Shown: positions 42,521-55,638, counted from the stretch's first letter. The stretch is 64,000 nt of DNA from Cunninghamella blakesleeana (GCA_017871115.1 JAFCIZ010000006.1:2418001-2482000), one strand, 5' to 3'. The notes: generated by a model from the letters alone, not told the origin. Translations and numbers: made by a program.

Positions 42521-44895
42521 AATCTCATTTTTACCTTCCTTCATAATATCTTGGAAAAACATGTAGCAATTCCCCAGTATTAAAATCCCATACATTTATA
42601 GCATCATTATATCCAGCACTAACAATGACACGAGGTGTATTTTTAATTTGATGCTGTTGTTGTAATTGTAAAGTGCGTACCAAACCATTATGAGCGTTGA
42701 ATTTGCGTATTAAATTACCATGGATATCCCAAATTATAACATTTCTATCATTAGAACCACTTACTATAAACTTTCCATCAAAATCAATACAAGATACACC
42801 ACGTTCATGGTCTTCAAATGTATGTAAGCATTCACCTGTATTCTAATATTTAAATTAAAAATAAAAGGAAGGATGACGATGGGTATTGAATTAACTTGGT
42901 ATTAGATCCATTATTATTATTAAAAAAAAAAAAAGATATAAATAAATATTTGTATCAACCTACAATATCCCAAAGTTTAACAGTATGATCACCTGAAGCA
43001 GAGACAAGTCGATCCCCGTGTACTTTAATAGCATTCACCGCTACGGTATGGCCATTTAAAGTTTTTAATAATTGCCCAGTTGCAGAAGACCAAATTTTAA
43101 TAGTTTTGTCTTTGGAAGCACTAAAAATACGTTTTGTATCCATTAATACATTCAAGACACTATCCAAATGACCACGTAAAGTACGGATCTTTTTTCTAGA
43201 CCAACGGTCCAATTGTACCACAGTATGATCTCCACTTCCACTAACAATATATCGATCATTTACATATAAACAATATATGCTCTTTTGATGTAAATCCTTA
43301 AAAGTATGTTGCAAAATAGCTTTGGAATTATGGAAATACCACTCTTTAATAGTTTTATCGCGACTAGCGCTATAAACTGTATGATGAGATGTATCTAAAT
43401 AAATACTATAAACAAAATCTTGATGTTGATCTCTTTCTTGTTGTAACCTCCTTTGTTCTTGTAAATCTAACTCTTCTTGTGATAAAGACGGCGTAGTAGT
43501 GGATAAAGGTAAAAAGGAAGATATTCCACCAACATTATTATTATTAGTATTATTATTGTTTCTACGATAATGGTGATTGTTAGTTGTTGTTGGTATAGTC
43601 ATTGTTGTTGAAGAAGACGGAGTAATATGATTATTTAGATTAGTATTAGAAGAAGAGATGGACGAAGTAGACATTGATGACGATAAATAATGATGGCGAT
43701 GATTATCTTCCATAATATAATCAGTAGATGATTGTTGCAAAGTAGCAGGATTACTTCTAAATCGATAAGGTTGATATTGGCCAAGTTTCCAGTTTTTAGC
43801 AATTTTAAACCTATTATAATAAAGTGATTTCCAATCAATAAAACGAGTATGTGTTTTTATATCATAATGTGGTAATAAATGTTGATAACTAGATAAAACA
43901 GGATGTGGCGACGATGTAGATGAGGATGACGAGGGCAAAGCATGATCAGAGTTGACGGATTTATTTGAAGCTACTTTTTGAGATAATAATGGTCTTTGAG
44001 ATATAGGAGGATTTTTTAATGAAGTATGGAATGATTTTAATAAATTAAATGAATTGATGGTTGATGAAGATGATACTTTATTGTTATTATTATTTGTGTT
44101 GTTGTCGTTATCGTCGTTATTATTATTATTTGATTTTGTAATATGAATGGATTTATGATAAAGCGGCATGGTTGATCTTACAATAGGAGTGGATTGAAGA
44201 ATTTTAAACGTAGGTGTTAAGAATTTTTTACTAGGTATTGTATAACTAGTCGGAGAATCTTTGGCAAGGTATTGTTCAATGGCTCTTAGATCGTACTCCC
44301 AACCTTCAGCTTCAAATAAGCATTTCCATATAATAGGTACTTGACACATGGTATACCAATATTGAGACACTAAAGATAATTCTAATATCGATTTCACATC
44401 CAAATAACATAATATATTCACAACCAACTCTTGTGGTAAATCCTAGGTTAAAAAAGATAACAAGTAAAAAAGAGCGATATTTAGTTTTATATATATTGTA
44501 CATATTATGTTTATCTCTCTTTATTTTATAATATATTTATTCATTTATTTATTACATCTATTAAATTTCTAGTATGTAGTTTTAAAAGACGATCAGTTAT
44601 CAATTCTATATGTGTATTTGGTATAGATTGTAATAAAAAGTATGCAAACTCTACGATAATAATAATAATAATAATATGATTATTATTATGAAAAAGAGAA
44701 AGAGTATATAGATATATCAAAAAATGTTTTTTTTTTTTATTCTTATTTTAATACAAGTATGTATATACATATATATGTTATCTTACCAACTTTTTGTTCA
44801 TTATTCCAAAGTGTAATAATATTATTTAGTTCAGGATTAGTTTCCAAAAGGCTAGCTAAGGTATTTTTAAATTCTTGTTCTGTTTCTATTTTCAT
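42307..44895 (-). CDS. F-box and WD40-repeat protein (SCF substrate receptor)
   Basis: About seven exons give nearly 700 residues. An N-terminal helical part (MKIETEQEFKNTLASLLETN) is followed by the F-box: DLPQELVVNILCYLDVKSIL, ELSLVSQYWYTMCQVPIIWK. A low-complexity linker of about 270 residues (Asn, Ser, Thr, His) separates it from WD40 repeats: YSASRDKTIKEWYF, YIVSGSGDHTVVQLDRW, RTLRGHLDSVLNVLMDTKRI, FSASKDKTIKIWSSATGQLL, VSASGDHTVKLWD, GVSCIDFDGKFIVSGSNDRN and VIVSAGYNDAINVWDFNTGE. F-box/WD40 proteins present phosphorylated substrates to SCF ubiquitin ligases. It is near the Pof1/Met30/Cdc4 class but too divergent in the linker for a one-to-one name. Confidence 0.88.
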
Positions 44896-45472
44896 AATAT
44901 ATTTACATACACACACACATATATATATATAAAGACTATTAATAAAAAGAAAGAAGAAAGGAAAGAAAGGGAAACAAAAAAGAAGGTAGAGAAAATGTAT
45001 TTATTATTTTACCAGAAGCTTCATTCATAGGTATTTGTAATAATGATACTAATAATAATAAATGAAAGAGAGAAAATAAAGATTTAGAATTATTATTTTT
45101 TTTATAAAAAAGGGATACACTGAGAGAAAAAAAAAAAATAGGAGATGAAAAAAGCCTAAATTAGGTATTGAGTTTGTTAATATTTATAAAGGCATAATTA
45201 TAACTTTTTATTAAGTGTCTTTTTTTTATATAAATATATATTAATATATGTTAATATGAAAAAAAGTAATAGAGATGAAAAAAAAAAAAAAAAAAATGCT
45301 AACAGAAGAAAAAAATATACAAAATTATTATAAAACAAAAGATGGGGAATTATATATAAAAAAAAGAGGAGAGTGGCATAGAATGATTATGATAATAATA
45401 AGAATAAATAAAAATAAATAATAAGGTGCAGAAAGGGAGGAATGATATATAAGGGTTAAAAAAGCGTTATTA
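44896..45472. other. Intergenic region, nothing recognised
   Basis: Between two minus-strand genes; purine-rich and TA-rich low-complexity sequence. Confidence 0.5.
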
Positions 45473-46721
45473 TTATTGTTGGGGATTGATCATGACAGAT
45501 TTTAAAGTTTCATAAGTAGGGAAAAAGATACCACAAATACCAAACCACCAAAAGCTTCTTGGTATAGAGCCAGAAAAGAATGATCGGTAAATGCCAATGG
45601 TTTGTCTAAAAGATCCTTTTTCTGTATGTCTAACTCGATCTACCATGTTTTTAGCTACTTGCATAACCGTTAATTGTTGTGATGATGCTGGCGATTTCTT
45701 TTGAGTAATCATTCTTGTTCTTAAAACATCCATGGGTGTAGTAAAGTAACCAGCTAAAAATCCGCTAACACCACCATACATAATACTACGAAGGGTAGGG
45801 ATATCAGCTTCTAATTCTTCAAAAGCAGCACCAGCGACTACTTGTTGTTCGTATCTTGATTTGTTTTTCTTCATTTTTTCTATTAAATCTTCGCGTACAG
45901 ATCGATGATGGAATGCTTTAAAATTTTCATAAGAAACTAACAAGATGATCATAAAAGGGGAATCTCTTGCTGCAATGGGCCAAAAACCTCTAAATAAACC
46001 TCGAGGGCCTTCTTCTTTTAATGTTTGACGGATTACATATTTAGCAGATGCCTTTCCAGCGCCATAATGATCAGTTTGCAATTTGGCAGTAATCACTTCT
46101 CTTGGTACTTTGATCACACTGGAAGCTAAATCGCCTACTACAGCTGATAAAGCTGTAGCTGGAATGGCCCATGGTTTTTTTCTATCTTCTATGCTTGGTA
46201 GCAATTTACTTTTACAAAATTCATAAGTACTAAATCTTGCTCCACCCTAAAAAAGAAAAAAGAAAATTAGTTTTATAAATAAAAATTATATGAATCAATT
46301 TTATTATTACTATTATTATTATTATTATTATTATTATCATTTACCTGACCAGCAGCTCCCATAGCAGATACAAAGAAACCTTTACCCAAACTACGGGCTG
46401 TTTCTCTTGAAAAAATTGATTTCCAACTACCGCTAATATCGGCTTGAATTCTAGTTTTAATGGTATCCAAAGGGTGCATACATGAATAGGATAATGATAA
46501 TGCTGTTGCACCTGCAATAAAATGATCTATTAAAAAAAAAAGAAAAAAAAATTTTTTTCTATTAGTCTTTTTATATGATATGGCTATTGGTTTTTGTTTC
46601 ATATATAAAAAAATCATAGATAAAAGGAAATAATAAAAATATATATATTTTTGTCCTGGACTTTACGTTTAAATAATTGAACTTGAGAGGGAACTACTTT
46701 AGAATCGACTACGACTGACAT
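45473..46721 (-). CDS. Mitochondrial carrier family (SLC25) protein
   Basis: Three exons encode about 335 residues. The three carrier signatures are present: HPLDTIKTRIQ in repeat 1, VPREVITAKLQ in repeat 2 (a weak, degenerate PxE version) and TPMDVLRTRM in repeat 3. Matching membrane helices include HFIAGATALSLSYSC, AIPATALSAVVGDLASSVI, SIMYGGVSGFLAGYFTT and SFWWFGICGIFFPTYETL. A charged insert (EKMKKNKSRYEQQVVAGAAF) between repeats 2 and 3 makes it longer than the usual 300. Such carriers move metabolites across the inner mitochondrial membrane. The PxE repeat 2 recalls S-adenosylmethionine-type carriers, but I cannot assign a substrate. Confidence 0.87.
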
Positions 46722-47732
46722 ATTTTATATTGTGTATGTATGTGTATATGTGTATATTTGTAACTGCAAGAAAGAATTATAATTTTTTTACAAGTTGTCT
46801 ATAGGAATAGATAAATATTTTATATCTATAATAATAATATATATATTATTTATATATATATATATATATATCTTTATATATTTAAAAAAAGGGGAAAAAG
46901 AATAATAAAAATTAGAAAGAAGAAAGAAGAAGAAAAAAGAAAAAAAAGTTATCCAAAAGGGGTTTTTTTTTAAAAGAATCCAATATTAAAAAATAATTGA
47001 ACCATTAGAACGATAATGCAAATGAGTCAGATCAATATCCAATCAAATTCTTTTATTTTAACGTAGCGATATCTTTTACTACACAAAATTCATTATCTCA
47101 ACTGGGATCATCCTTCATTTGATTGGATCCAACAATGACATGGTATATATTCAACATTTTTATGAATTTTGATTGGTGAAGATAATATATCTTCACACAT
47201 CTTTTTTATCTACTCCCAAAAGTAATATAATAATAATATTATACACATTTCACAATTTTTTTAAAAAAAATCCATATAAATAAGCTTATGAATTTTCAGT
47301 TTTTTTTTTTTTAATTCTCTTTCTTTCTTTCTCTTTCTTTGTTTTATTTTCCTTTAGATTAACAAACCACTATCAGCTTTGTAGAAAAGAAAAAAAAAAA
47401 AAATGAACCCATTTTTTTTAAAAGAACGATGTAAAATTCTGCATAATATCAACAAGATTATAAAATATAAACAACAAATCAAATAAAAATAAAAAAGATG
47501 AATAATAATTACAATATATAAAAAACATACCGTTGAAATAATCCATGCCCATCTTATTTTTTTATTTTACAATCGATCATTTAATCTTCAATAAGAAATA
47601 TCTTTTTTTAGTCTACAATGATGATTCTACCATTTTAGGATAATTTAAATATGTATATATATATATGTGTGTGTTTATTAAAACATAAAATAAAAATAAA
47701 AAATACGCTTTATATATAGAGATTGAGAGGAA
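46722..47732. other. Intergenic region with CCAAT-like boxes
   Basis: A 1-kb spacer upstream of the carrier gene and downstream of NUP35. Several ATCCAAT or its complement ATTGGAT occur around 46980-47160. No exon or RNA gene seen. Confidence 0.4.
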
Positions 47733-49103
47733 TTACCATCCAAAGAAAATTTCATAAAAGATATCATGATATTTACTAATTATATCGGGTTTGGATGCTA
47801 TATCTTGTTTACTTACATTTCTATTTCCTGAAGCACTAATACCGGCATATCCACTTCCTAGCCCTTTTTTCTTTTTTAAAAACAGCTGATCATCCGATAT
47901 ATGTTCTACCCTTCTTAATTTTGGTTGTTGTTGTTTTTGCTGTAATATATCTGCTTCGTCGTTATTATTATTATCATGTTGGTGAGTGAATGATGGTTTA
48001 ATATTTTGCTCTGCTAAAATAACACCAATTTTACAATTTTGATTAAAAAATAAACCATGGTCTTTTAATGCTTGATTTGCTGATGCATTTGTTTCATATT
48101 GGATACATAATACGTTATCATTTGACACGATATGATGTTCAATAATACCATATTTTGAAAAATGATCTATTAAAAGGGAAACAATGTTTCTTGAATAACC
48201 AAACACTTTGATTGTTTTTGAAGTATTGACATTGTTGGAAGGAATAGGTTCACTATAATCATATGTATATATATAGAGAGAGAGAGAAGGAGAAAGATGT
48301 ATAGGTTATTATGATGTTCCATATAATATAAAACATTTTATAATTATAACTATTACTATTATTACTATTATTTTTATTATTGTTATTTTTGTTATTATTT
48401 ACGTTGAAGTTGTAGGTTCTTTTTTGGGGTTTTCTGGTGTGGTATCCGTTTTAGGCTGTCTATTATTTGGTTTATTTTATTAAATAATATATATTTATAT
48501 CAACTTGTATACTTTTTATGTTATATCATATTCTTTTATAATTATTATCCTTACTCTTTTATATCATCTTTCTTTGATGTACTTGCCTAAGAATATATAT
48601 AAAAAATTACATATATAAATTGATATTTTCTTAAAAAGTATTTTAAATATTATTATTATTATTGTATCTATATTTACTTCACTAGTTATAGTTATGGAAG
48701 AAGAATCTTTTGAAATAGATTCACGCTTATTATTATTATCTACTGATGGATCAAAAGTAGTTGCTGAATCAGTAGTAGAAGGCTTTTTAGGTTGAGCACC
48801 AATAAAAAAAGCTGGTAAATTATTATCATCGGAAGCAACGACTTTTCTTTCCACAGGTAAAATTGTATTGGAAGAAACGGTGGATGATTTCGTTATCGTA
48901 TTATTATTTAAACTTGATTGTTGCATATAAGGTGGTAAAGCATTAGCAGGATCGGTGATAGTACGAAATAATCCAGTGTTGGTATCTGCTTTAAATAAAG
49001 ATGGTGTTGTGATGGCATCAGGATTGCTGGAACTTGGATTTTTATTTTTTAAATCTTCCAACTTTGATGTTCCTTGTGTATTTGTAAATGATTGTGTAAA
49101 CAT
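47733..49103 (-). CDS. Nucleoporin NUP35/NUP53 family
   Basis: Four or so exons encode about 340 residues. The N-terminal half is disordered (Ser, Thr, Asn, Pro; starts MFTQSFTNTQGTSKLEDLKN) with PAFFIGAQPKKPST, similar to the conserved patch before the RRM. The MPPN (RRM-like) dimerisation domain reads TIKVFGYSRNIVSLLIDHFS, then KYGIIEHHIVSNDNVLCIQY, SANQALKDHGLFFNQNCKI and GVILAEQ. The C terminus ends in an amphipathic, aromatic helix KYHDIFYEIFFGW, in keeping with the membrane-binding end of Nup35/Nup53 that contacts the pore membrane. It belongs to the inner ring of the nuclear pore. Confidence 0.85.
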
Positions 49104-49320
49104 GATAATATAATTTTATATAATCAATGATAATATTAAAATATAAAAATAAAGAGGAGAGAGAGAAAGAAAAAAAAAAAAGTACCACTTAAAAAAAAAT
49201 GGCTGGATTTAAATTTTTTTAAAAACTTTTTTTTCTGTCATTTTAAATTTTTTAGTTCTTCCTTTCCTTTTTTCTTTCTATTACTCTTTTCAACCTACTT
49301 ATTAAATCGTATAAAACAAA
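49104..49320. promoter_or_regulatory. Short divergent promoter of NUP35 and the FSH1-type hydrolase
   Basis: Only 217 bp separate the two start codons. Pyrimidine-rich sequence leads into the hydrolase start and purine-rich sequence into the nucleoporin start. Confidence 0.5.
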
Positions 49321-50606
49321 ATGGATAATAAACTTAAAATACTTTGTTTACATGGCATGTCTCAAAATGGAGCCATATTTAGAAAAAAAACTGCTGTTAT
49401 CCGTAAAAAACTCGACAAGATTGCTGATATGGGTAATATATAATATTATAATAAAAACTTTATCAGGTCAAACGAAAAAAAAAAAAAAAAAAAAAACTTG
49501 TAGCCTTTTTTTTATTTTTATATATAAATCCATCCTTTTTGTATAGTTTATATTACAGCACCTCATCTTAGTTTACACCCTAATCATACTTCTGAAGCTT
49601 TAAGAGAAGCCGCAGCCGATGAAAATGCACCCTTAGGTATGTTATTATCAATAACGATTTAAAAAAAAAGTAAATATTCAACATTCAATAGAGAAAAAGC
49701 AACACATTTATTCATTTCACCATTATCCATTTATTTATATTAGAATTAAAACCTTTTGGCTGGTGGTTACCTAAAGAAGATAAAATCCAACCCACTGACG
49801 ATTCTTTTGTTGGTTTTAAAGAATCCATCGAAGTTGTTAAAGATGTTTTAATCAAAGAAGTAAATCAACAATATATATATATTACTGTTTTTATTACGAT
49901 TCGTATGTATTAATCATTTTAATGTTTGTTTAAATTTATTCATTTGACATAGGGTCCTTTTGATGGTATATTTGGTTTTTCACAAGGTAAGCATACAAAT
50001 ATTAAGTAAAAGAACAACTATAATGATGATAAATAATTAATAATTAATGAAATAATTATGATATTCATTTTTTTATCTTTTATTATGTATTGATTTTTTA
50101 GGAGCTGCATTTGCTTCAATGTTAACTGCGGCATTAGAAAATAAATCTTTACTCCCAGAATATTTTCCAACTGATTTCCAACATCCACCCTTCCGATTTG
50201 CCATGGTAGCAGCTTCTTTTATACCTGACCGACCTATAGCCCATCGCATTTTTGCATCTAAAATCAAAACCCCAAGTATTCATATGATTGGAGAAAAGGA
50301 TAGTTTAATTGTACCTGAACAAATGGAAACTTTAGCAAATGCTTTCGAAGATCCTATATTATTAAGACATTCTGGAGGGTAAATAAATAAAGGAATTAAT
50401 ATAAATAAATGTACAAATATAAAAAAGGAAAAGAAAGAATATATTAATAAAAAAAAAATCAAATATATACATGCGCACATATTTATCAATAAATTGGTTT
50501 TTCTCATCCTTTTTACTTTTATAGGCATGTGGTTCCTAGTAATGCACCAAGTAAAAATGAAATATCCTCTTTTGTATCTAAATTTGTAAAAACATCTTCG
50601 GAGTAG
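49321..50606 (+). CDS. FSH1-family serine hydrolase
   Basis: About six exons encode roughly 240 residues of alpha/beta hydrolase. It starts KLKILCLHGMSQNGAIF, the typical FSH1 N terminus with its oxyanion-side HG. The nucleophile elbow is GFSQGAAFASML, the acid is probably Asp in IGEKDSLIVPEQM, and the His is in SGGHVVPS. GPFDGIFGFSQGA and PFGWWLPKEDK agree with the OVCA2/Fsh1 family. Substrates are unknown in most members; an esterase role is the family-level expectation. Confidence 0.9.
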
Positions 50607-51613
50607 CTTATTTTCCTAAAAAGGAAAATCCAACCATCCGGATTATTTTTTTTAAAAAGATATGACCGAGAATATTTAGAATTAATAGATAAATAGAATG
50701 GGTTTTATTTTTTATTTACTTTTTTGTTTCCTAATTTATATTTGATATTTATTCTACCTTTAATTATTTTATCTTTTTTGTAGATTGTCTTATAGATATA
50801 GACTTAAATTAATTATTTTATACGTTTAGTACATATATCATATTATATATATTAGATGACGTTTGGTTAATAAAAATAAGAAAAAAAATTTTTTAAAGAA
50901 ATATAATAGGTTATGTTTTTATTCTCCGCCGTACGATTTTTTTTTTGACGTTTTTTTTTCCAATAAGAAAATTCGAATTCAGCGATTTATAAAAATGGTA
51001 ATTGAAAGTTTTTTTTGTTGTTTTTCTTTTTCTTATTGCTAATAATTTAGGCTCTTTAGAATATTATTTTTTTATATATATATTTTAATTTTCTTTTTTT
51101 TTTTTCTCTTTCTTTTCTCTCTCTTTTTTTTAAAAAAATAAAAACAAGATCTATTAGTAGTTTTTTAACAATCATTCAATCAGATAAAGTAATGTATATA
51201 AATATATATATATAAATATATATACATACATATGAATATTGTCATACAGTTGTGAAACCAAAACTAACTTGTCATTTTCCTATTTTTATAGATATTTCAA
51301 TTTTAGCATTATACATTTACATCATCTTTAAAATAAAAAACTTGATACAATTTCTTATTGAAGCTCATTAATTTATTGTAAGTACATTATAGTTTATATT
51401 TTAAAAAGATAAATAACATGACATAATATAATATAAAAAGAGAATCTATGTCTTTTGGCTGTTGTTAAACTTTATTAAAAGTTGGGAATGAATTATATAA
51501 AAAATATGATATACAGGGTCCTTTTTTAAAATCAAAGACAATATTCATATTAACATGTATATATTATTAATATTAACTATATATATATATGTACGTACAT
51601 ATTCATTTAGATT
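50607..51613. other. Upstream region of the zinc-cluster factor
   Basis: T-rich and TA-rich, about 1 kb. A long 5' leader is plausible; I see no coding exon. Confidence 0.4.
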
Positions 51614-51892
51614 ATGCAATACGTTCCATCTTATTATGGTTATCCTAATGGTAATCAACAACAACCTGTAGCTTCTCAAGCTCTTCATATGACTCCTCCA
51701 CACCATCATCAAGCTTATACTCAACCAACTCAACAACAAGGTATTCCTACTTATCCTATGGGTTTACCTCAAACTCAATCTCCTCATCATCAACAACAAC
51801 ATCATCCTGTTTTATCTCAATCTGCTACAAATGATTTTAATATGTTGACAAAACCAAAAAGAAAACAAGTCAAAAATGCTTGTGGTAATTAA

Positions 51893-51929
<37 letters not shown>

Positions 51930-53073
51930 TACCCATCTCATTATATTTTATATTTATTTTATTATATTAGTCAACTGTCAAAAAGCTTGTAAAAAATGTG
52001 ATGATGGTCGCCCTTGCCAACGTTGTATTAAATATGGATTAACAGAAACCTGTACTAATTCTGTCCGCAAAGAACGTAAAAAAGGTGTTAAACGAGGTCC
52101 TTATAAAAGAAGAAATCAAGGTAATTAAAAAAAGATAATAGACAATTAAAAAAAAAAAATAGAAGGAAGAAAAAAAAAATTTTCTAACAATAATTTTTTT
52201 TTAAACATAGCCAATGCCGAATCATCAAATTCATCAGCTGGTGGTGCTATCCGAGGCCAAACGAATAATCATACGAACGCTAATGTGAACACCAATAATA
52301 CCAATTTAAACACTACTACCATGTCAAGTCCTTATGGAAACTATCCTAGTTATGAAAGTTATCCATCTACCAATCCTAATGTTACATATACTAACCCAAT
52401 GCAACAATATGTATTAGCTATTCAACAGCAACAAGCTTTATATAATAATCTTCCTTATCAACAACCCATGAATACATCCTCTACTCCTTCTACTCCTTTA
52501 GCAACAACACCAACACCAACAACGGTACCATCTCCTCTTCCCCATTCTACCACTACTACACCTAACACAAACAACACCAATACAAACAACAATAGCAATA
52601 ATAATAACCCTAATGATCATCATTCTCCTTCATCTATTACTCATGAACAAAAAGATACTACACATCATCATCATCTTCAACAACAATCATCATCATCATC
52701 ATCAAATAATGAATCGTCTCAAAAATTAAAAATGGAAAATGATGAAGAAGGTTCAAAAAAATTAAACGTCCTTTCTCAGCTTTGTAGTGAAGTATTAGAC
52801 CGTTCACCCGAACAAAAACCTGCCATTATTAATCATAATAATAATAATAATAATATGGAAACTAACACCAATATGAATAATAACAATAATAATAATAATA
52901 TACAGAGACCAATTTTATCTACACCCATTTCATCTACTCCTTCTTCTGCTAATGCTTCTCCCATTTTGTATAAACAAGAAATTCAAAACATGGTTTATCC
53001 TAACCATCATCAACAACAACATCAACAACAACCACATCATTTAAGTCAAAATAATTGGCAACCACACTGGTAA
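51614..53073 (+). CDS. Zn(2)-Cys(6) transcription factor
   Basis: Three exons (51614-51884, 51971-52120, 52211-53073) give 427 residues. The binuclear zinc cluster spans the first splice: KPKRKQVKNAC, then VNCQKACKKCDDGRPCQRCI followed by KYGLTETC, which supplies six cysteines in C-x2-C-x6-C... order. It continues into the basic linker SVRKERKKGVKRGPYKRR, as in Ert1/AcuK-like activators of gluconeogenesis, so a carbon-source role is possible but not shown. The flanks are Gln/His/Tyr-rich (N terminus) and Asn/Thr/Ser/Gln-rich (C terminus), typical activation-domain composition; a short conserved-looking patch is LNVLSQLCSEVLDRSPEQ. Confidence 0.88.
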
Positions 53074-53960
53074 AAAAAGAAAAAGAAAAAAGGAAATGAT
53101 TGTTCTATTTTTTTTTTTTTTCTTCCCTTTCTTTCTATTCTTTTTATTTTTTTTTTTTTTTATCATTCCAGTATGATTATTATTTTTATTTAATTTTCTT
53201 GTATTCATTCCAATTTTTAATATTTTATAATTATTATTATATTTATTTTCACTCTTTTTCATAATGTATTAATTGTATATGAATATATATTTTTTGCATC
53301 CAATAATTACTATTATTATTATTTTATTTACTTTCATTCCAAATTCATATAAAATATATATACATAAAAATCAAATAAATAGACATAAAAAAATCGCATT
53401 AGTAATACTAATTAAACCTTTATACCAAATATATACATTAATATTTATTTATTCTTATTAAAGATATATATATATATCTGGTAATTAGCCTCATGATAAA
53501 AAAATATAAAAAAACTATGATGTTTGTATTTATTTATAAAAGATGAAATGATAATAATAATAATAAAAAGTAATTAAATATCATCACCAGTTTATTATTA
53601 TTATTGCATATTGTTACTATATACTATTATACCATTTTTCTATATTCATCATATATCATTCTATAAATACATATATTTATATTTAATTTTGTTCTTTTCT
53701 TTCTATTCTTTCTTTTAGAATTTATTATATATATATATATATATATGTACCTATAAACTTTTATTAAAAATATATATAGACTTTTTTTTTCTTTTTCAAG
53801 CTCCATTATTAATTTTTTAATGTAGTATATTTTATGCAACTTAAATTATATACATTTTATTTAAAAGAAATAATGCTTAATTTTAAAATGAATAGAAAAA
53901 ATATATTTTATTCATTGATTTTAAAAGTGAGAATAAAAAAAGATATATATAATAGAAATT
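53074..53960. other. AT-rich intergenic region
   Basis: The 3' flank of the zinc-cluster gene; poly-T, TA repeats and ATTATT runs. No gene seen. Confidence 0.5.
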
Positions 53961-54585
53961 TACCAGGACAGTTAGTTCACCTTTATTATTATTATATTTA
54001 TAATAATAATAAAGGATCCATCCTCCCTAGGACGAAGACCTCTCCTGGTAATGAGGGAGGAAAAAGATAAGAGTAAATAAAAATCCACTTATAGAATAAA
54101 GAAAACAATGAGAGAAACGGAAGGCGATGAAGGGATCACCCTATATCAAATCACGAATGAATCATTTTTTTTATAACAATCGAGCGCGAGCAATATCACT
54201 CTATGACTTTTTAGGTCAAGCCCAATTTAAAAAAAAATATATAATCGATTCATATCTACCTTCTTTAATAATACAGAATCCGCCCAAAAGTTTTCCCTTT
54301 TTTTTTAATAAAAAAAAAGTATATTCTATTTTTATTTACTTGTATAAAACTTGATGAACAAAAATCTATATACGGTAGAGCTTGCATTTGGATAATCTTG
54401 ATACAGTATTTTTTTGTTATTATTTTCATTCCAGGAAAATATGTATATCAAAAAACCTCGGAACAACTCTATTTAAATGAATAAATAGAAGGTTGAATTT
54501 AATATATATATTTAATATATACATTAGATTCTAGGTAGGGTTAGGGTTAGAAAGAGTATCATCAAAATGTTTGTTCATCAAGTTT
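53961..54585 (-). ncRNA. Candidate telomerase RNA (template, enclosing helix and 3' structured region)
   Basis: No open frame fits here, but RNA-like structure does. Reading the minus strand, CTAACCCTAACCCTAC (54550-54535) is a two-repeat complement of TTAGGG. It lies just inside a perfect 16-bp helix formed by 54585-54570 (AAACTTGATGAACAAA) and 54362-54347, as the core-enclosing helix does in telomerase RNAs. Inside it are a hairpin (54495-54464; CAAC/GTTG and CTATTTA/TAAATAG), a U6 run and an A7 run that could form a pseudoknot. About 0.3 kb further on, 54061-53961 is a GC-rich island with an 8-bp stem (TACCAGGA/TCCTGGTA), a 16-bp AT hairpin within it and an interleaved 8-bp stem (TCCTCCCT/AGGGAGGA). 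Transcript ends are unknown; the 5' end would lie above 54585. The family call is inference from structure alone. Confidence 0.35.
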
Positions 54586-55638
54586 AAGAGAAGAAAAAGA
54601 AAAAGAGAAAAAAGTGAATGGGAAAAAAAACACTTTTTTTTTTACGCGACACGTCACTCGGGAAAGAATTCTTGACTGAAGTTGCGGGTGTTTAATTATT
54701 AAAACAAAAGATATACAACCAAAAATATATAATTAAAGGGAAATATTAGGCGCACAGACTACTCAAGTAAATCTTACTAGCATATTAATTAAACGTTTTA
54801 TGCTACAATATTATTTATTTATAGTAATAAAAAATTAACAATCAATGTTCTTTTTTTATACCCCTAAATACAAGATTACTTCTTTTTTTTTATATATTTT
54901 AAACTGTAGTATTAAATGCTCTCTTTTTACGGCATATATGCATACTTGCTGTTATATTTCTTGTGTGCGTAAATTTTTTTTAACATATCTGGTTTGTTAT
55001 TATATTTTTTTTTTTTTTTTCATATTTATTGTCTCAATATTATTATGTACAATCGATCGTGTATATAAAATAATAATAATTTATAATACAAATACTTGAT
55101 CACTTATTTATTTCAGTATTGTCGTCCAAGCGGGTGAAGTTGGTGGTGATTAAATTATTTTTTTTCACAACTAAAGTTCTACAACGTTTCTCCTACAAGT
55201 TTTTTCCTCTTTCTCACCCTAAAAAAAATATTTTTTGTTTTAATATAAAGAAGAAAGAATATTTTTCTTTCTCTTTTGTTTTTTTTTTCTTTGTCAAATA
55301 TTAATATCAATTTTTAAATAACACTTTTTATATAAAGAATATTTTACATGTCCAAACCAATTTTTATTTTTATTTTATTTTAACTTTATATTAATTTCTT
55401 AATTGAAATCATTTATTACTATAACAAACATGCTTTATTTCTTAAGTGAAATCCCTTTTTATTTATATACAACATATATAAACTTTTATTTTATTTTAAT
55501 TTTATTACTACTTGATTATTACTCTTTATACTATAATCTACTCTCTGACTTTTAAAATTCATTTGCATATACTTTCGAATTTTTTAAATATTTTATTTTA
55601 TTTTATCCTTTCATTTTTTTTTTTTCTTTTATATTATA
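54586..55638. other. Upstream of the RNA candidate; no gene seen
   Basis: Includes a less AT-rich patch at 54645-54690 (CGCGACACGTCACTCGGG) that could be a promoter element for the minus-strand RNA candidate. A fragment at 55114-55150 reads ITTNFTRLDDNTEINK on the minus strand with C-rich codons, possibly an exon remnant. Confidence 0.3.

Noticed and set aside
54127..54354. 75-codon plus-strand frame
   Set aside because: It overlaps the structured RNA candidate and ends in a Lys/Phe/Tyr-rich low-complexity part; no domain.
55119..55304. Short plus-strand frame near a TTCAG acceptor
   Set aside because: Reads IVVQAGEVGGD and stop after a possible acceptor, but no upstream exon could be joined; probably a remnant within the repeat region.
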